Made by a program: the position numbers and the translations under genes. From assembly GCF_003024715.1 (NCBI RefSeq), contig NZ_PYLO01000001.1, forward strand, positions 868,001 through 932,000: a DNA stretch of 64,000 nt. The letters are read 5' to 3'. The notes under the pieces were generated by a model that searched no databases, was not told the DNA's origin, and worked only from the letters and a program-made list of their open reading frames with translations. Positions 8,029 through 17,292 of the stretch are shown here, one piece after another. The DNA comes from Clostridium fessum. GTDB lineage: Bacteria > Bacillota > Clostridia > Lachnospirales > Lachnospiraceae. Each line of letters opens with the position of its first letter. Position 1 is the first letter of the stretch.

Positions 8029-8723
8029 TTTTCAACGCCTCCCATCCTGTCATACCAGGGTGCCGGCACCTTCTCCGGAGCAGTTCCGTACTTGAAAACA
8101 TAGATCGTGTGCCACGCAGTCTCATATAAAAGATCCAGCAAACGGCGGTTTGCTTCCGGCAGTTCATTTGCTTTCTTGATGAACTGTTCGATAAAGTGCT
8201 CCCGGTTCGTGTTCCCCAGATTCTGGCTCTTATCCCTTGCAATGACCGCCTCTGCGAACTGAAAACAGATCTTTTTGTACTGCTGGACACAGTTGTATTT
8301 CCACGTGACTGCATCCAACAGGATCTTTCGTTTCCCATCCGGGGTGAGCTTGGGCATATTCTGGATCTTGGATTTCTGATACAGTTCCATAGCCTGTTCT
8401 TCCTTACAGAATTCCTGCTGCATCCAGAGCTCACTTGCCCGGATATGGCACATCAGAAGTTCCACTTCATGCTCATAGGCTTCCTTCATGAGAAGATCAC
8501 GGTTCATCCGCAGGTCTGCTGCCCTGCGGATCGGGTTCGCACCAAAGAGCTCACAAAGAAGTCCCTTTTCGCCAATCGGCCGAAACATTGCCCAGGGGAT
8601 GAAGAATCCCTCCTCATCTCTTTTGGCTTTCATTGCCGTTACCGGCTTGGACTTTTTATAACGATAATCGCTCTCCTCTGCCGGACGGCGGTCCTCTGCA
8701 TTCAAAAACAGATACTTTTTCAT
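8025..8723 (-). CDS. phage protein, unknown, all-helical
   Basis: A 232-residue protein. I start at the ATG at 8723 (MKKYLFLNAED), 9 bases behind the helicase stop and preceded by AGGAGA. A longer reading to 8918 exists but only repeats helicase DNA in another frame. It has a short beta-like N-terminus, a basic linker (YKKSKPVTAMKAKRDEEG) and long amphipathic helices. There are several Cys residues but no regular metal motif. The gene overlaps the next one by 4 bases. It is a steady but unnamed member of this phage gene order. Function unknown. Confidence 0.6.
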   Translation of the reverse strand: MKKYLFLNAEDRRPAEESDYRYKKSKPVTAMKAKRDEEGFFIPWAMFRPIGEKGLLCELFGANPIRRAADLRMNRDLLMKEAYEHEVELLMCHIRASELWMQQEFCKEEQAMELYQKSKIQNMPKLTPDGKRKILLDAVTWKYNCVQQYKKICFQFAEAVIARDKSQNLGNTNREHFIEQFIKKANELPEANRRLLDLLYETAWHTIYVFKYGTAPEKVPAPWYDRMGGVEK

Positions 8724-8731
8724 ATTCTCTC

Positions 8732-10114
8732 CTATCTCCCCAGCTGTGCCTTGACCGCTGAGATCAGTTTTTCCTGTGTCATGTCCTTCTGCTCCAAAGC
8801 CGCCATGACATCCTCGTCCACCGTGTCCTTGGTGATGATATGGTGGATGGTGACCACATCCGTCTGCCCCTGCCGCCAGAGTCTGGCATTGGTCTGCTGA
8901 TACAATTCCAAGCTCCATGTCAATCCAAACCAGATCAGGATGTGTCCGCCTTGCTGGATGTTCAAACCATGTCCGGCCGATGCCGGGTGAATCAGGGCAA
9001 CCGGGATGTTCCCGGCATTCCAGTCCCTGATGTCGGTGCTGCTCTTGATATCCCGTACCGGAATCTTTTGCTTTGCCAAATGCTCCATGATGCGCTGGCG
9101 GTCATGCTTGAACCAGTACGCCACCAGAACAGGCTGCCCGTTGGCCGCTTCGATCAGGTCTTCCAACGCCTCCAGCTTATGGTCATGGATGATGCGGGCT
9201 TTTCCGTTCTCATCGTAGACAGCGCCATTGCTCATCTGCAACAGCTTTCCTGTCAGTGATGCGGCATTGGCAGCATCTATGTCACCATCTTTCAGCGGAA
9301 TCAGCAGGTCCTTCCGAAGCATATCGTAGAGTTCCCGCTCCGGTGCACTCATCTCCACCTCATACCGGCTTGGAATACAGTCCGGCATATGGAGGTAATC
9401 CAGTGCTTTCATAGAAATTGTGATATCCGAGATCCGCTGGTAGATCAGCTCCTCTGCTCCTTCTCTGGGCTTGTATTGGAACACAACACCCGTGGAAGGA
9501 TTCATGGAAGAAGCCTTGAAATAAGCCTCCCTGTACCGGCCGATGAATTTGCCAAGCCGCTCCCCGCCATCCAGAATCCCGATCTCCGCCCAAAGATCCA
9601 TGAGACCATTGGAAGAAGGGGTGCCGGTCAATCCGACCCATCGTTTCACATACGGGCGGACTTTCCGCAGGAATTTAAAACGCTGGGACTGGTAGTTTTT
9701 GAACGATGACAGCTCATCGATCACGACCATGCCAAAATCCCAGCGCATTCCGTTTTTCTCATAATACTCCACCAGCCATTTGATATTTTCACGGTTGATG
9801 ACATAGATCATCGCCGGATGGTGGAGTGCTGCAATGCGGGTCTTTGTATCACCTACGATGACAGAAATATCCAGGCCTTGCAGATGATCCCACTTTTCGA
9901 TCTCTGCCGGCCATGTATCACGGGCCACACGCAGCGGCGCAATGATCAGGACCTTGCTGACCTCGAAGGTCTCCAGCATAAGGTCTTTGATGGCCGTCAA
10001 TGTGATAACGGTCTTTCCTTAACCCAAGCCCATATCCAGAAAAAGGGCTGCGACCGGGTGTGTTTTGATATACTCCGTACAGTAGCTCTGATAATCATGT
10101 GGAATGAACTTCAT
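8732..10114 (-). pseudogene. SNF2-type DEAD/DEAH helicase, stopped in motif I
   Basis: The full frame from the ATG at 10114 (GGAGG upstream, ATGA overlap with the VRR-NUC gene) would give about 460 codons of a SNF2-family phage helicase. The expected motif I DMGLGKT is present, but it reads GLG-TAA-GKT: a 6-base insertion carries an in-frame stop at 10019 to 10021 (codon 32). All later motifs are intact: VIDELSSFKN (II), GLTGTPSSNG (III), the C-terminal helicase half with YWFKHDRQR, and NARLWRQGQ (VI). Restart after the stop would lose the ATP-binding lysine or make a very short N-terminus, so the protein is probably inactive unless read through. The rest of the frame shows no further decay, so the event is recent or a sequence error. 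Confidence 0.85.
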
Positions 10115-10530
10115 TTGGGCATCACCTCCTCCCCGGCATCCTGTGCCCGTGTTTGCAGCTCCTCGCTTTGTGTATTTCCCTGCGGCAGCCTAACTTCCGG
10201 CATCTCCGGGATCTTTGCACCGATTCCCTGGGGGATAGGCTCGCCCGGTTTCCAGCGAAGCAACGCATGGATAGCAGGCTGAATCTGTTCCGGGCGGTCT
10301 ACGCAGAATACCGGGAAGCCCAGTGCCTCCAGCTGCAGTCTGCGTTTTCTCTGAAGGATACGCATCTGCTTGCCGGGAGCTTTCAGTTCCACAAACGCAC
10401 ACTTGCCGCCGAGCAGCAAAACCAGTCGATCCGGCACACCGTTCATGCTCTGACTGGTGAATTTAAGGGCCTGCCCACCGGCGGCCCTGACTGCTTCCAC
10501 AAACTGCTTTTCGACTTCATTCTCCCTCAT
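10111..10530 (-). CDS. VRR-NUC domain nuclease
   Basis: A 139-residue VRR-NUC nuclease of the PD-(D/E)XK superfamily, a family that cuts structured DNA such as junctions. Motifs seen are GVPDRLVLL (catalytic Asp) and AFVELKAPGKQM (Glu-x-Lys), with FCVDRPEQI closing the fold. The start at 10530 lies 10 bases after AGGAGG; a longer frame to 10662 is only a shadow of the neighbouring small gene. The C-terminal 45 residues after the nuclease core are Pro/Gln rich. It overlaps the small upstream gene by 14 bases and the helicase start by ATGA, so the three are tightly coupled. Helicase plus VRR-NUC is a common phage pair. Confidence 0.88.
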   Translation of the reverse strand: MRENEVEKQFVEAVRAAGGQALKFTSQSMNGVPDRLVLLLGGKCAFVELKAPGKQMRILQRKRRLQLEALGFPVFCVDRPEQIQPAIHALLRWKPGEPIPQGIGAKIPEMPEVRLPQGNTQSEELQTRAQDAGEEVMPK

Positions 10531-10753
10531 CCGGCTTCGCCTCCTCTGCCCGCCAGACACCGATGCGTGGACGTTTCTTTTCCTGGCATTCCCTTTTCGG
10601 GTGTTTCCTTTTCTGGTGCTTCTTCCTGCGCTCTTCCCGAACCACATTGCCGATGGCTTCATTGGCGGTCGGGTCCGGGTGGCTGTGGCTGACTTTCCTG
10701 TTCAGAGATCCTTCTTCTTTGTGTTCTGTGATCCAGTGAATGACATCTTCCAT
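10517..10753 (-). CDS. small basic phage protein
   Basis: A 78-residue protein, very rich in Lys and Arg in the second half (EERRKKHQKRKHPKRECQEKKRPR). It starts at 10753, 9 bases after the DUF932 gene stop, and ends inside the start of the VRR-NUC gene. No recognised domain. The charge suggests nucleic-acid binding. It fits the operon spacing, which is the main reason to accept it as real. Confidence 0.5.
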   Translation of the reverse strand: MEDVIHWITEHKEEGSLNRKVSHSHPDPTANEAIGNVVREERRKKHQKRKHPKRECQEKKRPRIGVWRAEEAKPDEGE

Positions 10754-10762
10754 ACCGTCACC

Positions 10763-11830
10763 TCACTGATTGATCTGCTTCCACTGCTGCGGCTCCATCG
10801 TGGCGACCTGCCAGCCGATGCCTTCCAGTGCGGTGGCACGGTCGTAAGAAACAACATCCTGCGATGCACGGGTCACCGCATTGGACAGACCGTACAGAGA
10901 AAGGTCTCCGCCTTCAATGAGGTACTTGAGGATACCTTCCTGTTCCTCGGCATTGATGCCATAGCTCTGGGCAGTCAGCTGCACCACATCCTGTATCCTG
11001 CCGGTGATCGGCACTGCCATAGATTCCTGCAGACGGCCGACCACCTGGGAAAAGCGAGCCTCATCAATGGCAGCCATCGTGGTATCGCGGAGTTTCAGCA
11101 GGAATGCCTTGTCCTCTGCTTCCATCGTCTCATCCGAATACAGGGCAAAGCTGTCCTCCACTGCTTTTGCCTGCCGGCCCACATGATGACGGCGTTCGCC
11201 CATGTCATTCACCACCATACCGTTGGTGCAGACGAGACGATATACCAAAGGCTGAATGGACACAGCTCCCAGACCAACCTCGGAGTTGGAGATCATCACA
11301 CCGGCCTGGACGATATCGCCTTTACGGACTTCCATCTCCAGACGGTGATTGACCACCTTGAGGTACAGACGGTTTTCCGTCACCTCACAGGACATGACCT
11401 CGTACTGATCATTGCCTGCAAACAGTGGCAGGACAGCTGTGGCAATCTCCATGTTGTCGATACGGCGATAACGTTCCGACAGCAGCGCACGGGCTACCTG
11501 TCCGGCACCGTAATCCATCGAGCGGACCATGTAAGAGCCGGGCTTGTCCGCAAACCAGCTGTTCACGTTCTCTGCCAGCAGCTCCGGCTTCTGTGCCTGC
11601 ATGAGATCATAGTATTTGGCCGGGATGCCCAGTGCCGATGCCACCTGCCGATGGAACAGCGAAGTAGTGCCGAACACCTCCTGCTGATTCGTGGTCAGGT
11701 GGTTAATCTCAAAGGTGTGTCCATCTTCCCGGAGGTGCATCCCCTGCGCCGGGCTGATAAAATCCTGCTTTGCCTGATTCTGACGGTTCAGTTCGACCAG
11801 GACTTCCTGCAAATTTCTGCCTGTTTTCAT
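10763..11830 (-). CDS. DUF932 phage/plasmid-like protein
   Basis: A 355-residue DUF932 protein. Typical parts are seen: EINHLTTNQQ near the start, YRRIDNMEIA, LYLKVVNHRLEMEVRKGD, then GLGAVSIQPLVYRLVCTNGM, the best-kept core of the family. DUF932 proteins occur widely on phages and plasmids; some are tied to recombination or anti-restriction work, but no firm biochemical role is known to me. Length is normal for the family. It stands 98 bases after a small coiled-coil gene and 9 bases before the next small gene, in the middle of the replication operon. The family call is good; the function is open. Confidence 0.85.
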   Translation of the reverse strand: MKTGRNLQEVLVELNRQNQAKQDFISPAQGMHLREDGHTFEINHLTTNQQEVFGTTSLFHRQVASALGIPAKYYDLMQAQKPELLAENVNSWFADKPGSYMVRSMDYGAGQVARALLSERYRRIDNMEIATAVLPLFAGNDQYEVMSCEVTENRLYLKVVNHRLEMEVRKGDIVQAGVMISNSEVGLGAVSIQPLVYRLVCTNGMVVNDMGERRHHVGRQAKAVEDSFALYSDETMEAEDKAFLLKLRDTTMAAIDEARFSQVVGRLQESMAVPITGRIQDVVQLTAQSYGINAEEQEGILKYLIEGGDLSLYGLSNAVTRASQDVVSYDRATALEGIGWQVATMEPQQWKQINQ

Positions 11831-11927
11831 AAATTTTTCCTTTCTATCCTGCGGCGCATATTTATACGCCCGTTTATGCGTCCGTGTCCTTCCGACAAAA
11901 ACGCCGTGTTTTTATAACTGCAAGTGC

Positions 11928-12266
11928 TTATAATTCCCGGTTGATCATCTGCCGGATGATTCGGACGGCTCCCTGCATACGTCTGCGGTTCAGCCGGGTA
12001 TCCTGCAGGAGTGTGTCCAGAGCGTCCAACTCTTCCCGGATGTTACAGAGCACGGACCGCTGATGGTCAGCCAGGCGTTCATTCTCCTGTTCCATGCGTT
12101 CGTACTCATTTTCGTAATCATCGATATCCTGCACATTGGTTTCGATGTACTCCTCAATCTCCCGGCGAAGTTCCTCTCCGGCATAGTCCTGCACCGCATC
12201 CAGCAGATCCCGGATGCCAAAGGGTATCAGAAGTTTTCCGTCCTTCATTTTCAGAACATGAGGCAT
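11928..12266 (-). CDS. small coiled-coil phage protein
   Basis: A 112-residue acidic protein with a long coiled coil (EELRREIEEYIETNVQDIDDYENEYERMEQENERLADHQ) written here only as a description of residues about 30 to 70; the key pattern is Glu/Arg-rich heptads. It ends with a basic helix (RRRMQGAVRIIRQM). The start at 12266 follows the polymerase stop by 12 bases. No enzyme motif. Likely a scaffold or partner of the polymerase or other replication proteins; this is inference from position. Confidence 0.55.
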   Translation of the reverse strand: MPHVLKMKDGKLLIPFGIRDLLDAVQDYAGEELRREIEEYIETNVQDIDDYENEYERMEQENERLADHQRSVLCNIREELDALDTLLQDTRLNRRRMQGAVRIIRQMINREL

Positions 12267-12278
12267 CTTGCTCCCCCT

Positions 12279-14276
12279 TTAATCCTTGAAGTAGTAGCTG
12301 CCCTTATATCCGGCAGCATTCAGAGGAAGATCCTTGCACCACTCCGGGTTAACGGACATCAGCTTGCAGACCTCATCCACCGTGTACCGATCCTTGGGTG
12401 CTTCGATGATGACTTCATCGTGAACATGACCTACGATATTCAGGCCATAGCCTTCCATCCGGGCCATTGCTTCTGCCAGAATGTCACGTGCAATCGCCTG
12501 TGTCGCATTCTCCACCAGACGGCCGGAGTAGGTTTCCTGTCTGGCCCATTTGTGGTTCTGCCCCACTCCTTCATAGGTCAGGCTCATGCGACCGAAGCGG
12601 TTCGGCTGCAGTCTCGGCTTCAGATACGCCAGCTTTCTTCCAGAAGGAAGCAGCATCCAGAGCGTACCGGAATAAAACTCAAACGCCAGCTTACCGATCT
12701 CCTGTCGCTTTCCGGTTTTAAACGCCTGCGTTGCCGCCTTTTCCACATCCCACCAATACTGGACGATCTTCGGATTGGCTTCCCGCCAGGAATCGATGAT
12801 CTCCGGCAGTTCCTCTTCTTTCAGACCCATCTGCAGAGCACCCATGCTGATGAGTGCGCCGGAAGAACCGCCATAGCCGCAGGCCAGCTCTGCCACCTTT
12901 CCTTTCTGCCGAAGTTCCCCGTTGATGCCGTGCTTCACCACCGGCACATGGAACATCTGGCTGGCAGAGGCACAGTAGATGTCCTTTCCTTCCAGAAAGG
13001 CTTCCAGCCGCCAGTCCTCCCCGGCTTCCCATGCAAGCACACGGGCTTCGATGGCGGAGAAGTCGGCCACGATGAACTCACAGCCCTCTCTTGGGATCAG
13101 CATGGTTCGGATCAGTTGGGAAAGCACATCCGGGGTATTGCCATAGATGGTCTCGACCATATCAAAGCACCCCAGCTTCACCAGTTCCCTCGCCTCATTC
13201 AGCGTGGAAATATGGTTCTGTGGCAGATTCTGCAACTGGATATTCCGGCCGGAATACCGACCTGTGCGGCTGGCTCCATAGAACTGGAACAGCCCTCTGG
13301 CTCTTCCATCTGAACAGACACAGCGTTCTGCCGCCTGGTATTTCTTCACAGAACTTTTCGCCATCTGAAGTCGGAGCTTCAGCATGTCCATTGCCTCAGC
13401 ATCCACTCCGTTCTTGTCCAGTTCATCGATCATCTGTGCTACATCCTTTTTTCCGAGCGTGTCCATCGGAATGCCGCGCTCATCCAGCCATGACTTCAGC
13501 TGTGACACAGAGTTTGGATTCTCAAGCCCGGTCAGTTCGTAGGCTTTCTTACTCATAGCGTCCGAGAGCAGCAGGTCACAGGCAATGGCCTGCTGCACCA
13601 ACTCCGTGTCGATCTTTACGCCCCGGTCATTGATACGCTCATTGACCCGGTAATGCTTCCACTCCTGCTCCGGCATCGGGAATTTCTTCAGCCGCTTATA
13701 AATGTCCACCTCGGTGTTGACATCCTGAATGCAGTAATACTTAAACTTCTCCCAGTCAGCAGGGTAATGCTCCGGAAGATTCCGGGTACGCATCCCATTA
13801 CTCTTCGTTGGCTTACAGGGCATGGAAAACAGCTTGATCAGCCGCTCGCCTTCCTTGTCTTTCTGCTGGCTGGTCTTCAACACAATGCCAACATCCTTTA
13901 GGGCCATTGGCAGAGTCAGCGATGCCGCCATAACCATCGTGCAGATCCAGCTGTCCGGCGAAAGGAACTCTCCGGGTTTCAGATACTGTCCCGGCAGATG
14001 TCTTTGCAGATGCACAGAAAAACAGACCCGCTCAAAGGAAGCATTGTGGGCAATCAGGCGCACATTGCCGGACTGGAAATCCTCCAGCAGCTCTTTGGGG
14101 AGCGGTTCTCCCGATGCAAGGTCTGCACACCTGGTCTCGCCAAAACCATCCCCTTCATCGGTCGCCCAGGCAACCAGCAGGATCTCAAAGCTTGGATCTG
14201 TGGCATAACGGTACAGGCCGCATTTTCCGATATCCACCTCGCTGTAGGTCTCAATATCGATCAGCGTTTCTTTCAA
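12279..14276 (-). CDS. phage DNA polymerase, family A
   Basis: A 665-residue DNA polymerase that should copy the element's own DNA. The N-terminal 3'-5' exonuclease domain has LIDIETYS as its first acidic motif. The polymerase domain shows motif A (VADFSAIEAR), motif B (RQKGKVAELACGYGGS) and motif C (HVHDEVI). I place the start at TTG 14276, which has AGAGGTG at good spacing; the frame is open to 14333, but that part covers a terminator hairpin. Upstream is the DUF2815 gene, with a hairpin and T-run in between that may lower polymerase expression. With primase, helicase and nucleases in the same operon, the element carries a near-complete replication set. Confidence 0.92.
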   Translation of the reverse strand: MKETLIDIETYSEVDIGKCGLYRYATDPSFEILLVAWATDEGDGFGETRCADLASGEPLPKELLEDFQSGNVRLIAHNASFERVCFSVHLQRHLPGQYLKPGEFLSPDSWICTMVMAASLTLPMALKDVGIVLKTSQQKDKEGERLIKLFSMPCKPTKSNGMRTRNLPEHYPADWEKFKYYCIQDVNTEVDIYKRLKKFPMPEQEWKHYRVNERINDRGVKIDTELVQQAIACDLLLSDAMSKKAYELTGLENPNSVSQLKSWLDERGIPMDTLGKKDVAQMIDELDKNGVDAEAMDMLKLRLQMAKSSVKKYQAAERCVCSDGRARGLFQFYGASRTGRYSGRNIQLQNLPQNHISTLNEARELVKLGCFDMVETIYGNTPDVLSQLIRTMLIPREGCEFIVADFSAIEARVLAWEAGEDWRLEAFLEGKDIYCASASQMFHVPVVKHGINGELRQKGKVAELACGYGGSSGALISMGALQMGLKEEELPEIIDSWREANPKIVQYWWDVEKAATQAFKTGKRQEIGKLAFEFYSGTLWMLLPSGRKLAYLKPRLQPNRFGRMSLTYEGVGQNHKWARQETYSGRLVENATQAIARDILAEAMARMEGYGLNIVGHVHDEVIIEAPKDRYTVDEVCKLMSVNPEWCKDLPLNAAGYKGSYYFKD

Positions 14277-14303
14277 ATATCTCACCTCTATTCGATGTAA
14301 AAA

Positions 14304-14331
14304 GCCGGAGGACACCCTGGCATCCCCCGGC
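14304..14331 (-). terminator. intrinsic terminator before the polymerase gene
   Basis: On the minus strand GCCGGGGGA pairs with TCCTCCGGC (one G-T pair) around a 10-base loop, followed by TTTTT. It lies between the DUF2815 stop and the polymerase start, so it probably works as an internal attenuator in the operon. Confidence 0.75.
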
Positions 14332-14354
14332 ACGGTTACTTATCTGTGTTTCTC

Positions 14355-14939
14355 TTAGCGAAGGTAATCCGGCAGTTCCTCACCGGCATCGCCGCCCAGA
14401 ACATCCTCATCGTCCAGCGCGTCAAAATCAGACTCTGCTGATGCCTTGCCGGACAGACGGTCACCATCCTTGACAAACTGCACGTTCCCCAAACCAGCAG
14501 CCACACCGCGGTTGCCGTTGGCGTTAAAAGCGTAGAAGTTCACGCTGACATTGCAGTAGCAGCCGGAGTAGACCATCATCGGGTCTGTCACAGGCTGGAC
14601 ATGACGGTCCACGACCTGCGGTGCATCCTTGCTGGAGGCATTCACAAAGAAATGCTCCTGGTAGTTCTCATCGTCCGGGCGGTCGATGTCGCCGTCACGC
14701 AGAGGCAGCTTCAGGTTCGGCGGGATCTTACCGCCCCACTTACGGGTCTTGCCATCCTCCTTGGCGGCCTCCACTGCCTTGTGGATCGCCAGCAGGGTCT
14801 TCTTATCCTCCTTCGGGATCAGACAGGAAACGGAATACTTGGCCTCACCGCCGTTGATGCTCTTTGCTTCAAAAATGTTTGCGAAAGAGATACGGCACGG
14901 AATCACGACCTTAGTTGCACTGGAAATCTTGTTAGCCAT
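14355..14939 (-). CDS. DUF2815 phage protein, likely ssDNA-binding
   Basis: A 194-residue DUF2815 protein. The family has an OB-like fold and is thought to bind single-stranded DNA in phage replication; that is family knowledge, not shown here. Seen are KVVIPCRISFANIFE at the N-terminus, KYSVSCLIPKEDKKT, VNVNFYAFNANGNRG-like core residues, and an acidic tail (DFDALDDEDVLGGDAGEEL) as in many SSB proteins, where the tail recruits partners. It starts at 14939, 45 bases after the DUF2800 gene. DUF2800-DUF2815-polymerase is a fixed trio in these phages. Confidence 0.85.
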   Translation of the reverse strand: MANKISSATKVVIPCRISFANIFEAKSINGGEAKYSVSCLIPKEDKKTLLAIHKAVEAAKEDGKTRKWGGKIPPNLKLPLRDGDIDRPDDENYQEHFFVNASSKDAPQVVDRHVQPVTDPMMVYSGCYCNVSVNFYAFNANGNRGVAAGLGNVQFVKDGDRLSGKASAESDFDALDDEDVLGGDAGEELPDYLR

Positions 14940-14984
14940 AATAAAAATCCTCCATCAATCTGTTTTTGTGTATTGCTGCTGCCC

Positions 14985-16208
14985 TCAATCGAGGACAGCA
15001 AATTCATCTTCCGCAGTCTGCAGATCGACTGCTTCTCTGGGGTCCGAATCCGGGACAAGTGCCAGCTTACCGGGCGGCTTGACCACATACTCTCCCAGAA
15101 TCTCCTGGAACTTTTTCTTCCCCATAAGCTTTTCAAAGGCTGTCAGAGAGATCAGCTCCGTCTTATAAATATCGGTGTATCCGGCCTTCTCTGCAGCAGC
15201 CACCACCGATTTCGTATCAAGGAACTGCCTCTTGCTCCTACCCTCGACCACCTTATACCCATCCCAGCTGACACCATGATTGATGGCCTCCGAACTGACA
15301 TAGGCAAAGATGGCTTCGATCCAGGACTCGATACGGTTCAGGGTCGGCAGCATCTTCTCAATGTCTGTCTTTGAAAGCAGGGCCGGGGATTTAAAGGTCG
15401 GCACCGAAATGTCCGGATCAAAGGATGCTGTCGCATCCGTTTCCTCGGTTTCATCCTCCAGCACACCGGCATCCAGATCCAGAAATTCTTCTTTCACCAG
15501 AGCCATAGCTTCATCGGCACAGGCTTTACAGGAAGTTCTGGCACGGCAGAACCGGCACCAGTCCCCGGGAACCTGCTCGCCTTTTCCTTCAAAGGCCAGC
15601 TTTGCCCTCGGTCTGACATAGGTCTCTGCCCAGTCCAGCAGTTCCTCCACACTGCATTCAAACGTTGAGATATTTTCCAGTCTCGGCTGGATAATGGTCA
15701 TGGACACCTTTTTGATACTGTACAGATATCCGTAGGCGTGGTAAGCACCTAGGGCGTACAGCATCATCTGCGGATTATGGTCACAGTTTACGAACACTCC
15801 CTTGCCGTTCTTGTAGTCCATGACATAAAGCGTACCGTCTGCGATGATCACGCAGTCGCCGGTACCAAAGCCAGATGGAACCAGGTAGCTGTAATCCAGC
15901 CGCTCCTCCACCATGACCAGCGGATGCGGACAGGTCTCCTTGATGCGCTCCACTGTGGAAATGATGAACTCCGCATAGATATCGGTGTTCGCTTCCATCT
16001 CCTCATCCTCGTACTCGGAGGTTGGACGCTTCACCCGTTCATGCAGATATTTCCGCAGCTTGTATTCGCCCAGCTCATGGGCAGCAGTTCCCTCCTCGGC
16101 GTACACCGAGGATTCATTTGGAAAGTTCTGCTCCAGCCTTGCAGATGGTGTACAGTTCAGCCACCTCTTAGAGCTGGAAGCAGAAAGGATTGCATGTACT
16201 TCCGGCAT
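14985..16208 (-). CDS. DUF2800 Cas4-like nuclease
   Basis: A 407-residue DUF2800 protein of the PD-(D/E)XK nuclease group, related to Cas4/AddB-type nucleases. Visible parts: SASSSKRWLNCTPSARLE at the N-terminus, EEGTAAHELGEYKL, the active-site stretch GDCVIIADGTLYVMDYKNGKG (Asp and Asp-x-Lys), and a Cys cluster WCRFCRARTSCKAC near residue 190 that probably holds an Fe-S cluster. The C-terminal third is charged and more variable. Such enzymes usually process DNA ends for recombination or replication. The gene begins 12 bases after the preceding gene stop. The domain call is secure; end-processing is inferred. Confidence 0.88.
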   Translation of the reverse strand: MPEVHAILSASSSKRWLNCTPSARLEQNFPNESSVYAEEGTAAHELGEYKLRKYLHERVKRPTSEYEDEEMEANTDIYAEFIISTVERIKETCPHPLVMVEERLDYSYLVPSGFGTGDCVIIADGTLYVMDYKNGKGVFVNCDHNPQMMLYALGAYHAYGYLYSIKKVSMTIIQPRLENISTFECSVEELLDWAETYVRPRAKLAFEGKGEQVPGDWCRFCRARTSCKACADEAMALVKEEFLDLDAGVLEDETEETDATASFDPDISVPTFKSPALLSKTDIEKMLPTLNRIESWIEAIFAYVSSEAINHGVSWDGYKVVEGRSKRQFLDTKSVVAAAEKAGYTDIYKTELISLTAFEKLMGKKKFQEILGEYVVKPPGKLALVPDSDPREAVDLQTAEDEFAVLD

Positions 16209-16219
16209 GATGACCTCCC

Positions 16220-16873
16220 TTAAATCTGGGAGACATCTGCCAGAAATGCTTCGTACTTCTCTGCAAGCAGGTCAGACAGCTGGGCCACACCGTAGGTCTT
16301 CAGAAGCTGACCGATCTTCTCGTTGTTATCACGCTTCTTCTTGATCTTGGCGACAATGACCGCCGTGATCTCGTCCTTGGTGATCGTCACTGCAGACTGT
16401 GTTTCCTCCTTGGCAGCAGGTGTGTCCTTGTCCGTGGTTTTATCGGACGGTACTTCTTTTTGGCCGGTATCTTCTTCCCACGGCAGCGCATCCGCATCAT
16501 CCACCGGATGCTCACTCTCTGCGGTTTCTGAACTCTCGGAGTTCACTGCTTTCTCCGCCTCGTCAGGGTCTTCTACCACAGGCACCTCTGCGGTTTCCTC
16601 GATGGCCGAAGTAACCGTCTCTTCCACCTTTTTGGTTTTCTTGACCGGCTTCTTACGGGGATGCGAAACCGCCGGGCCTTTCTTTTCTGTTACGGGCAGT
16701 ACTGGCTGCTCTGCCACCGGAAGCTCCAGTTCATCCTCCGTCTTTGCATTTGCCGCCAGCATATCCAGCTGCTCGGATACGCCGGCAAACATCTGCGCCA
16801 GACCGTCAAAGACCTCGACCAGACCGTCCACGACTTTTTTCGGAGCGTTCAAAGCATTCAGTTCGTCCATCAT
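16220..16873 (-). CDS. phage protein with long acidic linker
   Basis: A 217-residue protein with three parts. Residues 1 to about 50 form a helical N-terminus (VVDGLVEVFDGLAQMFAGV). Residues 55 to 150 are a low-complexity linker rich in Glu, Lys, Pro, Val and Thr. The C-terminal 55 residues (IVAKIKKKRDNNEKIGQLLKTYGV, then SDLLAEKYEAFLADV) are a small helical domain conserved at this site in similar phages, where it is sometimes given misleading ribosome-biogenesis names. It sits directly before the DUF2800 gene and overlaps the gene upstream by 4 bases. Its role may be to recruit partners to DNA ends. Function unknown. Confidence 0.6.
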   Translation of the reverse strand: MMDELNALNAPKKVVDGLVEVFDGLAQMFAGVSEQLDMLAANAKTEDELELPVAEQPVLPVTEKKGPAVSHPRKKPVKKTKKVEETVTSAIEETAEVPVVEDPDEAEKAVNSESSETAESEHPVDDADALPWEEDTGQKEVPSDKTTDKDTPAAKEETQSAVTITKDEITAVIVAKIKKKRDNNEKIGQLLKTYGVAQLSDLLAEKYEAFLADVSQI

Positions 16874-17292
16874 GCGTTTGCCTCCTCTCCGGTTTCTTCC
16901 TCATCCCCCCACAGGTCATCCAGATAATCGGCCTGTGCCTTCAGGACTGCCAGAATGACCTTCTCGCACAGACCGGTTTCCTTGTGGATGTGAGCCAGCA
17001 TCTCATCGAAGTCGATGTCCTCTACCGGGTCATCTGCTTCAGCATCCGGCTCCTGTCCGAAACCGTAGTTGTACGAGGTCATACGCTCATCCATGTGGAG
17101 GTGCAGGTTCTTGATGCTGAGCGAAAGGAACGGAACACCAGACGGGCGTGCCGGCATCGGCTTATCCTGCTCCTGAGTTTCCGTTTTTTCCTCTGCCCTG
17201 GCAGGAAGCGGAACCTTTACCACCTTGGCGTCCTTCAGCATCTCGCTGATCATTTCCTCCAGAGTCATGCTCTTCTCATTCTTATTCTCCAT
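16870..17292 (-). CDS. small acidic phage protein
   Basis: A 140-residue acidic protein of unknown function. I start at the ATG at 17292 (MENKNEKS), lying inside the last codons of the upstream gene. A long N-terminal linker with Pro/Arg stretches leads into SLSIKNLHLHMDERM and an acidic C-terminus with WGDEEETGEEA. It overlaps the next gene by 4 bases. The four genes from 16.2 to 17.8 kb thus form a tightly packed set. No domain recognised. Confidence 0.55.
   Translation of the reverse strand: MENKNEKSMTLEEMISEMLKDAKVVKVPLPARAEEKTETQEQDKPMPARPSGVPFLSLSIKNLHLHMDERMTSYNYGFGQEPDAEADDPVEDIDFDEMLAHIHKETGLCEKVILAVLKAQADYLDDLWGDEEETGEEANA

Noticed and set aside
10457-11917. 486-codon open frame on the plus strand
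   Set aside because: Antisense shadow of the DUF932 and nearby small genes.
12063-13313. 416-codon open frame on the plus strand
   Set aside because: Antisense shadow of the family A polymerase.
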